Counted from the first letter of the stretch, positions 1 through 8,863 are shown. The stretch: 48,321 nucleotides of DNA from Nocardia ninae NBRC 108245 (GCF_007990755.1 NZ_BJXA01000071.1:1-48321), one strand, 5' to 3'. Notes: a model not told the origin generated them from the sequence alone. Numbers and translations are program-made.

Positions 1-1686
1 GACGAGGCCGACGAGGAGGTGGCCGCGCTGCTCGAACGTCATGCGCGCGATTGCTGGCGGCGCGGCGGCTACGCGACGGCGACCCGGGCGATGCGCCAGG
101 CTGCGGCGCTGTCGCCGATGCCTGCGGATGCGGCGCGACGGCTCGCGTTGGGCGCTCGATCCGCTTGGGAGGCAGGGCAAGTGGGCCCGGCGCGCGAACT
201 GCTCGAGCGGGCGGGCAGACTGGCGCCCGAGGACACGGTGGCGCGACTCAGTGGCGGACTGCGTGGCGGCATCGAATTCGTGTGTGGCGATCAGGCGCAG
301 GCGAATCGGTGGCTGCTGCGGGACTCCGCCGCGGTGGCCGACCCGGCCATGGCGGTGGAGCTGGCGTGCCTGGCGATTCGCGCGGGCTGGTCGGGCGGGT
401 CCGCCGAGCGCCAAGGCGCGGCGTTGCAGCGGCTGACCGGATTGGCGGTCAACGCCGACTTCCCCAAGGGCGCACTGCTTTCCGTGGTCGAGCAGTGGTG
501 GGGCAGCGCACCGCGACCGGCGCCGGTGCCGTGGACGGACGAGACCGCAGGCCAGCTCGGCGCGCTCTCCTGGCGGTTGATGCCACCGGCACCGCTGGCC
601 GTGGCGTGGGGCATGGAGCAGTGGCTGGGCGACGCGTATCGGCACAAGATGGACGGCTTACGCCGGACCGACGCGGTCACCGGGCTCGTGCTGACCACGT
701 CTCAGCTGGTGACTCTCGACATCGTGGCAGGGCGATGGACGGACGCGGGCGCCGACGCCGCGGAGACGCTGCGCCTCGCCGAGGAAATCGGCGCCGACCA
801 CACCGCCTCGCAATGCCGTAACTCATTGTCCTGGCTCGCGGCATTGCGCGGCGACGAGCGGACAGTCAACGAATTGACCACTCGCACACTGGAATTGTCG
901 GTGCCGCGCGGCGTGCGCGCGCTGACCGCCGCCGCCTACTGGCATCGAGGGCAGGCGGCGCTGTTCGCCGGGCGGGCAGCCGAAAGCCTGGAACACCTGG
1001 TTCGGCTGACCGAACCCGGTCACGATGCGGCGCATGCGACCTTCGCCATGCTCGCCGCCGAGGACACCGTCGAGGCCGCGGTCCGGGCGGACCGTGCCGA
1101 CTTGGCCGCGGAAGCCCTGGGGTCGCTGCGGGACTGGGCCGAACGCACCGGCGCAGCCTGGGCCACGGCCGCCGCGCACCGCAGTGCGGCATTGCTCGCC
1201 ACCGAGGAAGCGGAGGACTTCTTCCTGCGCGCCCTTGCGGTGCCGGGTACGACGGCGCGCCCGTTCGCCCACGCGCGCACTCGGCTGCTCTATGGGGAGT
1301 GGCTGCGGCGAGCACGCCGCCGCACGGATGCCCGGGTGCAGCTGGCCGAAGCAGCCGAGATATTCCGCAGGCTCGGCGCCGCGCCGCTGCTTGCACGCAG
1401 CCTGACCGAGCAAGAGCTGACCGGTCAGCAACTGCGCCGTACCGAATCATCCGAGCGCCGTACCGAGCTCCTGCTCACCCCGCAGGAACTCCGGGTGGCC
1501 CGTCTCGCCGCGGACGGGCTCACCAATCGGGAGATCGCCGCCCAACTGCTGATCAGCCCCCGCACCGTGGGGCACCACCTGTCCAGCGTCTTCCCGAAGT
1601 TGGGTATCGCCGGCCGGGGCGAACTGGCCAGGGTGGATTTCGAGAACGGCATGCGTCTGACCGACCTCTCCGCGCGACCGACCTAG
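1..1686 (+). CDS. LuxR-family (LAL-like) transcriptional regulator, 5'-truncated by window edge
   Basis: The reading frame is open to the left edge (codons 1-6 read DEADEE), so the true start and probably an N-terminal ATPase domain lie outside the window. The visible ~560 residues are an Ala/Leu/Arg-rich helical repeat region of the TPR/MalT kind. They are followed by a C-terminal LuxR helix-turn-helix with LTPQELRVARL, GLTNREIAAQLLIS and PRTVGHHLSSVF. Large LuxR proteins of this layout usually activate neighbouring operons in response to a small molecule. The oxidoreductase operon downstream on the same strand is a plausible target, but this is inference. The stop codon TAG lies inside the CTAG that flanks the hairpin element just downstream. 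Confidence 0.88.
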   Translation, partial: DEADEEVAALLERHARDCWRRGGYATATRAMRQAAALSPMPADAARRLALGARSAWEAGQVGPARELLERAGRLAPEDTVARLSGGLRGGIEFVCGDQAQANRWLLRDSAAVADPAMAVELACLAIRAGWSGGSAERQGAALQRLTGLAVNADFPKGALLSVVEQWWGSAPRPAPVPWTDETAGQLGALSWRLMPPAPLAVAWGMEQWLGDAYRHKMDGLRRTDAVTGLVLTTSQLVTLDIVAGRWTDAGADAAETLRLAEEIGADHTASQCRNSLSWLAALRGDERTVNELTTRTLELSVPRGVRALTAAAYWHRGQAALFAGRAAESLEHLVRLTEPGHDAAHATFAMLAAEDTVEAAVRADRADLAAEALGSLRDWAERTGAAWATAAAHRSAALLATEEAEDFFLRALAVPGTTARPFAHARTRLLYGEWLRRARRRTDARVQLAEAAEIFRRLGAAPLLARSLTEQELTGQQLRRTESSERRTELLLTPQELRVARLAADGLTNREIAAQLLISPRTVGHHLSSVFPKLGIAGRGELARVDFENGMRLTDLSARPT

Positions 1687-1844
1687 GGCCTGTCGCAAAG
1701 TCCGGCCGGATGCATCCGGTGGCTGGATCGTCGCCTGGCAAGGCGGAGGAGTTGCCGATACCGGGTTTGTATCGGCGACGACGACAACGCGGCCAGGCGG
1801 CGATCCAGCCACCGGAGGCGCCGGATGGGACTTTGCGACAGGCC
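1687..1844. mobile_element. MITE-like non-autonomous inverted-repeat element
   Basis: This 158-bp block starts GGCCTGTCGCAAAGTCC and ends with the exact reverse complement of that 17-mer. A second matching stretch further in (TCCGGTGGCTGGATCG, about 1715-1730, paired with 1800-1816) and a central hairpin (CCGATAC/GTATCGG) let the whole element fold on itself. CTAG occurs directly on both sides (1683-1686 and 1845-1848). Outside these, ACCGAC and GTCGGT form a palindrome that would be restored by precise excision. No transposase is encoded. The GGCCTGTCGCAAAG end resembles transposase-recognised IS ends, but I cannot name the family. A very long terminator hairpin is the alternative. Confidence 0.6.
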
Positions 1845-1845
1845 C

Positions 1846-1873
1846 TAGGTCGGTGAGCTGCGTCACCGACCTA
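1846..1873. promoter_or_regulatory. 11-bp perfect inverted repeat (operator or terminator)
   Basis: TAGGTCGGTGA (1846-1856) and TCACCGACCTA (1863-1873) are exact reverse complements around a 6-bp spacer. The repeat sits 48 bp before the GMC oxidoreductase start and just after the LuxR gene, so it could be the LuxR terminator or an operator for the operon. There is no clear T-tract after it. The half sequence ACCGACCTA also occurs at 1677-1685, left of the MITE-like element, so an element-free site would have offered overlapping hairpins. Confidence 0.5.
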
Positions 1874-1920
1874 TTCGATGACGGATTTCCCAGGGCGGCC
1901 GGGCTTCTAGCGTCGGTGCC

Positions 1921-3429
1921 ATGGACAACACCACCGCGCACCGCACCGTCATCGTCGGCGGCGGTTCGGCCGGCGCCGTGCTCGCCGCCCGGCTCAGTGC
2001 GGATCCCGATCGCCGTGTGCTGCTGCTGGAAGCGGGCCCGCAGTACGCGCCGGACGCCTACCCCGCCGAGGTCGCCGACAGCCGCATGCTCGGCGCGTAC
2101 ACCGGCCACGACTGGGACTATCGCTCCGAACCCGGCTACCTCGGCCACCCCGTCGCCGCCTACCGCGGCAAGGTGCTCGGTGGCAGCTCGGCGGTCAACG
2201 GTTCGGTCGCCGTCCGCGCCTTGCCGTCCGACTTCGGTCGCTGGTCGAAGGGTGGCCTGACCGGCTGGTCGTACGCGGACCTGTTGCCCGCGTACCGGGC
2301 GCTCGAATCCACCGGCGCCGGTGCGGACGCGCTGCACGGCCGCGGCGGGCCGCTGCCCATCACCCAGCTCACCCGAGACGACCTGAGCACCATGCAGCGA
2401 GCCTTCATGGATGCTGCTCTGGCACAAGGCTTTCAGGCTGTCACCGACTTCAACGGTACGGAGCCCGATGGTGTCGGCCCGTATCCGATGAATGTGCGCG
2501 ACGGTGTTCGCGTCAATACCGGCATGGCCTATCTGACCGAGGCGGTGCGCGCCCGTGCCAATCTCACCATCAGCGCCGACGTGCTGGTCGACCGCGTGTT
2601 CTTCGCGGACGGGCAGGCGGCCGGTGTCGTCCTCGCCGACGACACCGAAATCCCTGCGCGGGAGGTGATCCTCAGCGCGGGGACCTACGGCAGCGCCGCG
2701 ATCCTGCTGCGCTCGGGCATTGGTCCCGCCGCAGACATTGCGGCCCTTGGTATTCCGGTGATCGCGGACCTCCCCGTCGGGCTGCGGTTACAGGACCATC
2801 CCTTCTACTACAACGCCTACGCCGCCGATCCGGACCGCATCGGCGTCCAGACTCCGGTGATCGGGGCCAAGGTATGGACCGCGAGTTCGCAGGCCGACGC
2901 GGGCGAGCTCGATCTGCATATCACCGCCACCCACCTGTTCGAGCATGCCACCAGCCCCACCGGTGTCGGCTTCGTGCTCGCGGTCGCCCTGGTGCGTCCG
3001 CACTCGCAGGGCACCCTGACCCTCGTCAGCCGGGACCCGGCGGTCGCACCCCGTATCGATCTCAATTTCCTGGCCGAGCCCGGCGACCGCCGCCGCCTGA
3101 TCGAGGGCATCGAGCTCGCCCGCCGCCTCGGCGCCGCCCCACCGCTGGCCGACCTCGTCGAACGCGAGCTGAACCCCGGTCCGCAGGCGACCAGCCGGGC
3201 CGACATCGAAGCATCGATGCTCGCCACCCTGGACACCTACCATCACCCCACCTCGACCGCCCCGATGGGCGCGCCCGACGACCCGGCCGCCGTGACCGAC
3301 CGGCTCGGCGCCGTGCGCGGTGTGCCCGGCCTGCGGGTCGTCGACGCCTCGATCTTCCCGGACGTCCCCTCCGCCGCCACCAACCTGACGGTCATCGCGG
3401 CCGCAGAACACATCTCCCGCCAGATCTGA
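1921..3429 (+). CDS. GMC-family FAD-dependent alcohol oxidoreductase
   Basis: This 502-residue flavoprotein belongs to the glucose-methanol-choline family, whose members oxidise alcohols to aldehydes. It has the N-terminal FAD-binding motif VIVGGGSAGAV (residues ~10-20) with LLLEAGP after it. GMC signature 1 lies around GKVLGGSSAVNGSVAVR, signature 2 around ILSAGTYGSAAILLRSGIGP, and the C-terminal catalytic region contains HHPTSTAPM and PSAATNLTVIAAAEHI, including the usual His and Asn. The ATG at 1921 directly precedes the FAD motif. The aldehyde dehydrogenase 50 bp downstream suggests that alcohol is oxidised through aldehyde to acid. The natural substrate cannot be told; choline is only one possibility. 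Confidence 0.93.
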   Translation: MDNTTAHRTVIVGGGSAGAVLAARLSADPDRRVLLLEAGPQYAPDAYPAEVADSRMLGAYTGHDWDYRSEPGYLGHPVAAYRGKVLGGSSAVNGSVAVRALPSDFGRWSKGGLTGWSYADLLPAYRALESTGAGADALHGRGGPLPITQLTRDDLSTMQRAFMDAALAQGFQAVTDFNGTEPDGVGPYPMNVRDGVRVNTGMAYLTEAVRARANLTISADVLVDRVFFADGQAAGVVLADDTEIPAREVILSAGTYGSAAILLRSGIGPAADIAALGIPVIADLPVGLRLQDHPFYYNAYAADPDRIGVQTPVIGAKVWTASSQADAGELDLHITATHLFEHATSPTGVGFVLAVALVRPHSQGTLTLVSRDPAVAPRIDLNFLAEPGDRRRLIEGIELARRLGAAPPLADLVERELNPGPQATSRADIEASMLATLDTYHHPTSTAPMGAPDDPAAVTDRLGAVRGVPGLRVVDASIFPDVPSAATNLTVIAAAEHISRQI

Positions 3430-3479
3430 ACTCCGACAACCTGTTCGACTTTCCGCACGGTCAAAGGAACTCCATCATC

Positions 3480-4916
3480 GTGACCATCTCCGGTCTCCCG
3501 CACGCCCGCAACTACATCGACGGCCAGTGGGTCGATTCCGCAACGCACACCGAATCTTTGAACCCGGCCACCGGCCGGATTCTCGGCACCTTCGCCGAGG
3601 CAGGCGCCGACGAAGCACGCGCCGCGATCGCCGCCGCCCGTCGCGCATTCGAGACCACCGACTGGGCCCGCGACCGCGCGCTGCGGGCCAAGGCGCTGTT
3701 CGAGATGGCCGACCACCTCGAGGCCCGCCGCGAGGATTTCATCACCCTGCTCGCCCGTGAGAACGGAAAGATCCTGGGGGACGCCACCTTCGAGGTCGAC
3801 CTCACCATTCCCAAGCTGCGTTACTACGCGGCCCTGGCCCTGAGCGACCACGGTGGCGCGGCCGAAGTGCGGCCCGGCCTGTACTCCATGACGCTGCGGG
3901 AAGCGGCGGGCGTCGCGGGTGTCATCGCACCGTGGAATTCGCCGATCGTGCTGGCGGTCCGGTCTTTCGCGCCCGCGCTGGCCGCAGGCTGCACCGTGGT
4001 CGTGAAGCTGCCGGGCCAGACCGGTCTGGTCAACGGATTGCTCGCCGAGCTGGTCGCCCAGACCCACAGCCTGCCGCCCGGCGTCATGAACATCTTCACC
4101 GAATCGGGCAATGATGGTGCGCCACTACTTGTCTCGTCGCCGGAGGTGGATGTCGTGAGCTACACCGGTTCCACCATGGTCGGCCGGATGATCATGGCGA
4201 ACGCCGCACCGACGCTGAAGCCGCTGTCGTTGGAACTCGGCGGCAAGAGTCCGATGCTCGTTTTCGACGACGCGGATCTCGATGCCGTGGTGCCCGTGCT
4301 CACCGCGGCCATCACCACCTTCACCGGCCAGTTCTGCATGACCGGCAGCCGCATTCTGGTTCAGCGCGGCAGCGCGGACGAACTGCGTCGCCGGATGGTC
4401 GCGGCGCTGCAAGCGGTCAAGGTCGGTCCCGGTGACGATCCCAGCAGTGAGATGGGCGCGATGATCGACGAGCGCAACGCCCAACGCGTCGAGGGTGTCG
4501 TCGCGGACGCCGCGACCTACGCGACGGTGCTGGTGCAGGGTCGGCGCGACGGCGCGTTCCTGCACCCTTCGCTGGTCGAAGTCCAGGATCTGGACGCGCC
4601 GATCGTGCAGCGGGAGGTGTTCGGCCCGGTCGCCACCTTCGAGATCTTCGACACCGAGGCCGAAGCGATCACCCGCGCCAACGCCACCGAATACGGTCTG
4701 GCGGCGTCGATCTGGACTCGCGACGTCGACCTGCCGCTGCGCGTCATGCGCGAGATCAAGGCAGGCACGGTGTGGACCAACACCTGGGCCGTGGTGCACG
4801 ACATGTTCGAAGAGGGTGGTTTCAAACAGTCCGGCCTCGGACGCCTCAACGGTGTGCGCGGGCTGGAGGAGTTCCAGGAGACCAAGCATTTCGTGCACGC
4901 GACCTCGCCTGCCTGA
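3480..4916 (+). CDS. NAD(P)-dependent aldehyde dehydrogenase
   Basis: This 478-residue ALDH-superfamily enzyme starts at GTG 3480, with AGGA 11 bases upstream; the open frame continues far upstream but into the GMC gene. Family landmarks are IAPWNSPIVLAVRSFAPALAAG (cofactor-binding region), the general-base glutamate in LELGGKSP, the nucleophilic cysteine in GQFCMTGSR, the REVFGPV segment, and a C-terminal GGFKQSGLGR motif. The length is normal. It probably oxidises the aldehyde made by the GMC enzyme next door. Only 9 bp separate it from the following gene, so the two are probably co-transcribed. Confidence 0.94.
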   Translation: MTISGLPHARNYIDGQWVDSATHTESLNPATGRILGTFAEAGADEARAAIAAARRAFETTDWARDRALRAKALFEMADHLEARREDFITLLARENGKILGDATFEVDLTIPKLRYYAALALSDHGGAAEVRPGLYSMTLREAAGVAGVIAPWNSPIVLAVRSFAPALAAGCTVVVKLPGQTGLVNGLLAELVAQTHSLPPGVMNIFTESGNDGAPLLVSSPEVDVVSYTGSTMVGRMIMANAAPTLKPLSLELGGKSPMLVFDDADLDAVVPVLTAAITTFTGQFCMTGSRILVQRGSADELRRRMVAALQAVKVGPGDDPSSEMGAMIDERNAQRVEGVVADAATYATVLVQGRRDGAFLHPSLVEVQDLDAPIVQREVFGPVATFEIFDTEAEAITRANATEYGLAASIWTRDVDLPLRVMREIKAGTVWTNTWAVVHDMFEEGGFKQSGLGRLNGVRGLEEFQETKHFVHATSPA

Positions 4917-4925
4917 CCGGCGTCC

Positions 4926-5543
4926 GTGGCCGAAATACCTTCGGGTCCAGCACAACCCGCGCCCGCGGCGGACGTGGCGCTCATCGTGGCGCGGGTGGTC
5001 GAGCCGGGACACGAGGAGGCGTTCCAGGAGTGGGCGCGCGGCATTCTGGCTGCTGCCGCCACCACGATCGGCTATCTGGGCGGCGGCCTCTTCCACCCGG
5101 TCGTGGACGGCGGACCGTGGATCATCGTGCACCGCTTCCGAAATCAGGATGCGTTGCAGAGGTGGCTGGACTCGCCGCAACGGGCCGGGTTCTTCGACAA
5201 CATCGAGGGACACCGGCACACCGAGGTCGCGCGTCGCGAACTGACCGGCATGGAGACCTGGTTCTCAGCGGCGAACCCCGCCGGGTCTGTCCCGCCGCGC
5301 TGGAAGATGGCGGCGAGCTCGGCCATCGGGATCTTCCCGATCTCGCTGTTCGGCAGCGCGGTGCTCGGTCCTTACCTGGCCGCACTCCCGCTGGTGCTGC
5401 GGACCGCCTGCTTCGCCGCGCTGTTCAGCGTGCTGATGACCTACCTGTCCATGCCGCTGGTCACCCGCGTGCTGCGCCGCTGGCTCGGACCCGGCCAGCC
5501 AGCTCATCCCCCGAACATCAAGCTGCAGAAGGAGATTCCATGA
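4926..5543 (+). CDS. ABM-domain membrane protein (antibiotic biosynthesis monooxygenase-like)
   Basis: This 205-residue protein begins at GTG 4926. Residues ~20-115 match the small ferredoxin-like ABM fold (VALIVARVVEPGHEEAF, IIVHRFRNQDALQRWLDS). The C-terminal third has two likely membrane helices (ASSAIGIFPISLFGSAVLG and a second around LPLVLRTACFAALFSVLMTY). This ABM-plus-two-helix layout is a recognised family of membrane-anchored proteins with no firmly assigned reaction. The stop overlaps the next start as ATGA, so translation is coupled. A cofactor-independent oxygenase or a quinone-related role is possible but unproved. Confidence 0.8.
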   Translation: MAEIPSGPAQPAPAADVALIVARVVEPGHEEAFQEWARGILAAAATTIGYLGGGLFHPVVDGGPWIIVHRFRNQDALQRWLDSPQRAGFFDNIEGHRHTEVARRELTGMETWFSAANPAGSVPPRWKMAASSAIGIFPISLFGSAVLGPYLAALPLVLRTACFAALFSVLMTYLSMPLVTRVLRRWLGPGQPAHPPNIKLQKEIP

Positions 5544-6178
5544 CCACCGCAATTATTGGCACCGGAAACATCGGCAGCCGCCTGGCGGCGGACCTCGTCG
5601 CGGGCGGTGCAGACCTGCTGCTCGCAGGCAACGATCTCGCCGACGCGCAGAGCCTCGCCCAGGCCTTGGGCGAGCGCGCCACGGCGGTCACCGTCGACCA
5701 GGCCATCGACCAGGCGGACGTAATCATCTTCGCCGTCTGGCTCGATACGACCAAGCAACTTTTCGCCGAGTACGGGGACCGGCTGTCAGGAAAAATCCTG
5801 GTAGACCCGTCCAATCCGATCGCGCCGGACGGCAACGACGGCTTCGCCAAAACGATCGCCGTCGACGAATCCGCCGGGCAGATTTTGGCGGCCCTCGTCC
5901 CCGCGGGCGCCCGCCTGGTCAAGGCGTTCGGCACCCTCTCCGCCGAGTCGCTCGGATCCGCCTCCCGCCGGGCACCGGATCGCGCCGTCGGGTTCTACGC
6001 CGCCGATGACGAAGCCGCAGGCAAGGTCGTTGCCGAACTGATCACCGCGGCAGGCTTCGACCCGCTCGCCATCGGCGGACTCGACCAATCGATCCGCATC
6101 GAGGTCTTCGGCGACCTGCACGAGTTCGGCGCACTGGGCAAGCCGGTGAACCGAGCCGAAGCGCTTGCCGCACTCTGA
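5540..6178 (+). CDS. NADPH-dependent F420 reductase-like / NAD(P)-binding protein
   Basis: The 212-residue protein starts at ATG 5540, with GGAG nine bases upstream and an ATGA overlap with the previous gene. It opens with a Rossmann motif (TTAIIGTGNIGSRLA). It then reads DVIIFAVWLDTTKQL and ILVDPSNPIAPDG, the arrangement of the family pairing F420-dependent NADP reductase with NADP-oxidoreductase coenzyme F420-dependent proteins. Nocardiae make F420, so hydride transfer between F420 and NADP is plausible, though many members of this family are uncharacterised. It may supply or recycle reduced cofactor for the operon. Confidence 0.8.
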   Translation: MTTAIIGTGNIGSRLAADLVAGGADLLLAGNDLADAQSLAQALGERATAVTVDQAIDQADVIIFAVWLDTTKQLFAEYGDRLSGKILVDPSNPIAPDGNDGFAKTIAVDESAGQILAALVPAGARLVKAFGTLSAESLGSASRRAPDRAVGFYAADDEAAGKVVAELITAAGFDPLAIGGLDQSIRIEVFGDLHEFGALGKPVNRAEALAAL

Positions 6179-6221
6179 AGCCCACCCCACCCCCCACACT
6201 CGCCAGAGAGGCTGATCAACT

Positions 6222-7052
6222 ATGAGTACCAGAGTAATTCGGCTCGGACGCACCCTGCTGATCGGCATGGCCGTCACGCTGAGCATGGCAGTCACCGCGT
6301 GTTCGGCCAAGGCCGACAAGCCGGCGATCGAGCAGCCGGTCGACAAGCCGGCGGTCCTGCTCGTGCACGGCGCGTTCGCCGACGGTTCGAGCTGGACCAA
6401 GGTCGCCGAAAAGCTACAGCGCGACGGCTACCAGGTGACCACCGCAGCCGTCCCGCTGCGCGGCCTCACTTACGACTCCGCTTATATCCGAAGCGTTTTG
6501 GACGGCATGCCCGGCAAAACCATCGTGGTCGGCCACTCCTACGGCGGCGCGGTCATCACCAATGCCGCCACCGGCTCACCGAAGGCAGCAGGCCTGGTCT
6601 ACATCGCCGCATTCGCCCCCGACCGCGGCGAGAGCCTCGGCGAGCTCGACGGTCGCTTCGGCGGCCCCGCCACCAAAATCTCGGTGCCCCACGAATATCC
6701 ACTACCCGACGGCAAGGGCAACGCCCCCGAACTGACCATCGCCCCGGACAAGTTCGGCGAATTCTTCGCCCAGGACCTCCCCGCCACCGACGCCGAGGTC
6801 CTCGCCGCAGGCCAACGCCCCATCGCCGTAGCCTCCTTCACCGAACCATCCGCCGAACCCGCCTGGAAGACCCTCCCCAGCTGGACCCTGGTAGCCAAGG
6901 ACGACCGCATGATTCCGCCGGACGGCCAACGCCAAATGGCCACCCGCATCAACGCCACCGTCGTCGAGCACGCAGGCAGCCACGCCATCGCCCTCTCCCA
7001 ACCCCAAGCCGTCGTCGACGTCATCGAGACCGCCGCAGCCAAAACCAGCTGA
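6222..7052 (+). CDS. Secreted alpha/beta hydrolase lipoprotein
   Basis: The 276-residue product has a basic N-terminus, a hydrophobic stretch and a lipobox ending VTAC (Cys ~27), so it is probably exported and lipid-anchored. The mature part is an alpha/beta hydrolase: VLLVHGAFADGSSW (oxyanion region), the nucleophile elbow VVGHSYGGAV, AKDDRMIPP (candidate acid) and GSHAIALSQP (catalytic His). It is close to the family of small esterases often labelled salicylate esterase-like. It follows the F420-reductase-like gene by 43 bp with GAGAGG as a possible RBS, and is probably the last gene of the operon before the hairpin at 7083. Confidence 0.88.
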   Translation: MSTRVIRLGRTLLIGMAVTLSMAVTACSAKADKPAIEQPVDKPAVLLVHGAFADGSSWTKVAEKLQRDGYQVTTAAVPLRGLTYDSAYIRSVLDGMPGKTIVVGHSYGGAVITNAATGSPKAAGLVYIAAFAPDRGESLGELDGRFGGPATKISVPHEYPLPDGKGNAPELTIAPDKFGEFFAQDLPATDAEVLAAGQRPIAVASFTEPSAEPAWKTLPSWTLVAKDDRMIPPDGQRQMATRINATVVEHAGSHAIALSQPQAVVDVIETAAAKTS

Positions 7053-7082
7053 ATCCTCTTCCGCCCCTAAGGCTTCGACACG

Positions 7083-7116
7083 CGTCGCCGTCATTCCGAC
7101 CTGGATGACGGCGACG
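7083..7116. terminator. Bidirectional terminator hairpin
   Basis: CGTCGCCGTCAT (7083-7094) pairs perfectly with ATGACGGCGACG (7105-7116) across a 10-base loop. It lies between the convergent hydrolase gene and the minus-strand gene at 7146. There is no long T-tract, as is common in actinomycetes. Confidence 0.65.
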
Positions 7117-7145
7117 TCATGCGTCGCCGGCGCGGCGAAAGATGC

Positions 7146-7625
7146 CTAGCTATCGGTGCGTTCGTTCCAGATGTGCAGGAGTAGGTGCTCGTTCACCGGG
7201 ACCAAGCGGGGTTGGTAGCCGGGTGCGGTGGCCAGGTACGGATCATGCGGACCAGGAATTTCATAGAGCCGCACGTGTACCCGTGCGCGCCCGGGTGGTG
7301 TCAGCGGCGCGGCCAGTTCTCCCTGGCATTCAGCGAAATAGCAGTCACCGATTCGCTGGCACCCCAGCTCGGTGAGATAGCTGGCCTCTTCGATGAACTC
7401 GGCGTCGGACGGTTCGGCCGGGAATCCAACGTCCGCGACTTCCACACTGATTCGTGCGAGATGACCATAACTGCGGTCGTTGACGGTTTTGATCCCCAGT
7501 GCCCCGACACCGGGCCGTAGACGTCCGGTGTCGAGCGCCGGAAGGGTGCGGATCTGCTTGGTCAGGTCGTCATCGAGAAGATAGATCGATCCGCCGTCGT
7601 AGTCGATGATGCCGGTTGCCCTCAC
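7146..7625 (-). CDS. Hypothetical protein, 159 aa
   Basis: I do not recognise the family. The GTG start at 7625 is preceded by a good RBS (CAGGAGGT). The protein has no signal peptide or membrane helix and looks cytosolic. It is rich in acidic residues near the N-terminus (DYDGGSIYLLDDDLT) and contains CQRIGDCYFAECQG, with three closely spaced Cys. It ends in a beta-rich segment (RVHVRLYEIPGP, HLLLHIWNE). The strand and codon use match its neighbours. It is followed convergently by the hydrolase gene and preceded by 150 bp with no gene before the SDR gene. Confidence 0.7.
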   Translation of the reverse strand: MRATGIIDYDGGSIYLLDDDLTKQIRTLPALDTGRLRPGVGALGIKTVNDRSYGHLARISVEVADVGFPAEPSDAEFIEEASYLTELGCQRIGDCYFAECQGELAAPLTPPGRARVHVRLYEIPGPHDPYLATAPGYQPRLVPVNEHLLLHIWNERTDS

Positions 7626-7777
7626 GATGACCTCCTGCGTTCACAGCGAGGGTCGATGATCCTCTGCGATGCCGGTCCAACCGTATGCCCGCGCGTGGGC
7701 ACCGCTCAATCTACTGCGGCAACAAGTCCCTCCCGCCACGTGCGAGATTCCACCGGGTGGGTGACGCGCGACCTCGA

Positions 7778-8863
7778 TCAGGAGCGATGCGAGTTCGCCG
7801 AGGTACGGTCGACCGGGTCCGAACCTCCTATACCGGAAGCGAATTCATCGATGCGCAGCGGACCACCGGCGTGCCGGGCCAGCGGCGGAGTGTCGATCTC
7901 CGCCGACGTGCGGATGCCTTCCAGCAGCTCCTGCACCGCATCCAGGGAGCTGTGGCGCGGCTGCCATCCGAGTTCGGTGCGTGCTCGCGTGGTGTCGAGC
8001 ACCGGGATCCGCAGAAACGCGTCGAGTAGCTGGGGTGACACGGGAAGGAGGCGGAGGAACCAGGCGGCCGCGAGTCCGGAGCGCAGCAGACGGGTGGGTA
8101 TGCGCGCTCGGCGCGCGCCGAGCAGTTCGCTCAGGCGTGCGGTGTCGAGCACCGGGTCGGCGGCGATGTTGAAGGGCCCGGCCACTTTTCGGGTGACGGC
8201 GAGCCGGAAGGCCTCGCCCGCGTCGGCGGTGTGTACAGCTTGGAACAGCAGTTCCGGGATATCGGGCAGGACCGGGATCAGGTCCGGGCGCACCAACCGG
8301 TTGGGCAGCAGCGGACCGGCGAACAGGCGCCGCTGCGCACTCGCGGAGCCGCGCTGGAAAATGAACGCGGGGCGCAGTCGCACTGCCCGGCACTGCGGGT
8401 GCTGCTGTTCGAAAGTGTCCAGGAGGCGCTCGACGTAAGCCTTTTCCCGCGTGTAGCCGGCCAACGGCCAGCCATTGGTCGGCCAACTCTCAGCGACCGG
8501 CTGTTCGTCGCGCCGCGGGGAGTAGGCGCCCACCGAGGACGCGTACACAAATACCGGAACCTGTTCTGCGGCAACAGCTTCTAACACTCGAGAGCTGCCG
8601 ATGACATTCGTCTCCCAGGCCACCGTCGGCTGATGCGTCGGCTGGAACAGCCAGGCCAGATGGACCACCGCGTCCGCACCGCGGAACAGCGCGCATAGAT
8701 CGTCGGTCCGCACGTCGGCCGCGGCCCATTCCGTCTTGGGCACGGCACGGCCCGCCTTGCGCCGCGCGAGTCCGAGAATCGACGTCACTTCCGGATCCGC
8801 GGCCAGTGCGTCGACCACGCCGGTTCCGACATTTCCGGTGGCACCCGTTACGACGACACGCAT
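7778..8863 (-). CDS. NAD-dependent epimerase/dehydratase (extended SDR)
   Basis: The 361-residue protein starts at ATG 8863, preceded by GAGGAG; the frame is open another 21 codons but lacks a site there. It has the extended-SDR nucleotide motif VVVTGATGNVGTGVV, ADAVVHLAW, and the active-site segment YASSVGAY followed by GYTREKAYVE (Tyr-x-x-x-Lys). The C-terminal half contains substrate-domain features (FNIAADPVLD, LGWQPRHSSLDA). Such proteins act on nucleotide sugars, steroids or flavonoid-like alcohols; the substrate is not inferable. It lies 110 bp from the HTH regulator on the same strand. Confidence 0.9.
   Translation of the reverse strand: MRVVVTGATGNVGTGVVDALAADPEVTSILGLARRKAGRAVPKTEWAAADVRTDDLCALFRGADAVVHLAWLFQPTHQPTVAWETNVIGSSRVLEAVAAEQVPVFVYASSVGAYSPRRDEQPVAESWPTNGWPLAGYTREKAYVERLLDTFEQQHPQCRAVRLRPAFIFQRGSASAQRRLFAGPLLPNRLVRPDLIPVLPDIPELLFQAVHTADAGEAFRLAVTRKVAGPFNIAADPVLDTARLSELLGARRARIPTRLLRSGLAAAWFLRLLPVSPQLLDAFLRIPVLDTTRARTELGWQPRHSSLDAVQELLEGIRTSAEIDTPPLARHAGGPLRIDEFASGIGGSDPVDRTSANSHRS

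Noticed and set aside
1687-1844. Assignment of the hairpin element to the IS6 family from its GGCCTGTCGCAAAG end
   Set aside because: The end resembles IS6-type ends, but those normally give 8-bp target duplications, whereas here only CTAG is repeated; the family is left open.
1447-2427. Long minus-strand ORF across the end of luxR and the start of the GMC gene
   Set aside because: It is antisense to two well-supported genes, contains the hairpin element in frame, and its translation shows no domain; it is a high-GC shadow.
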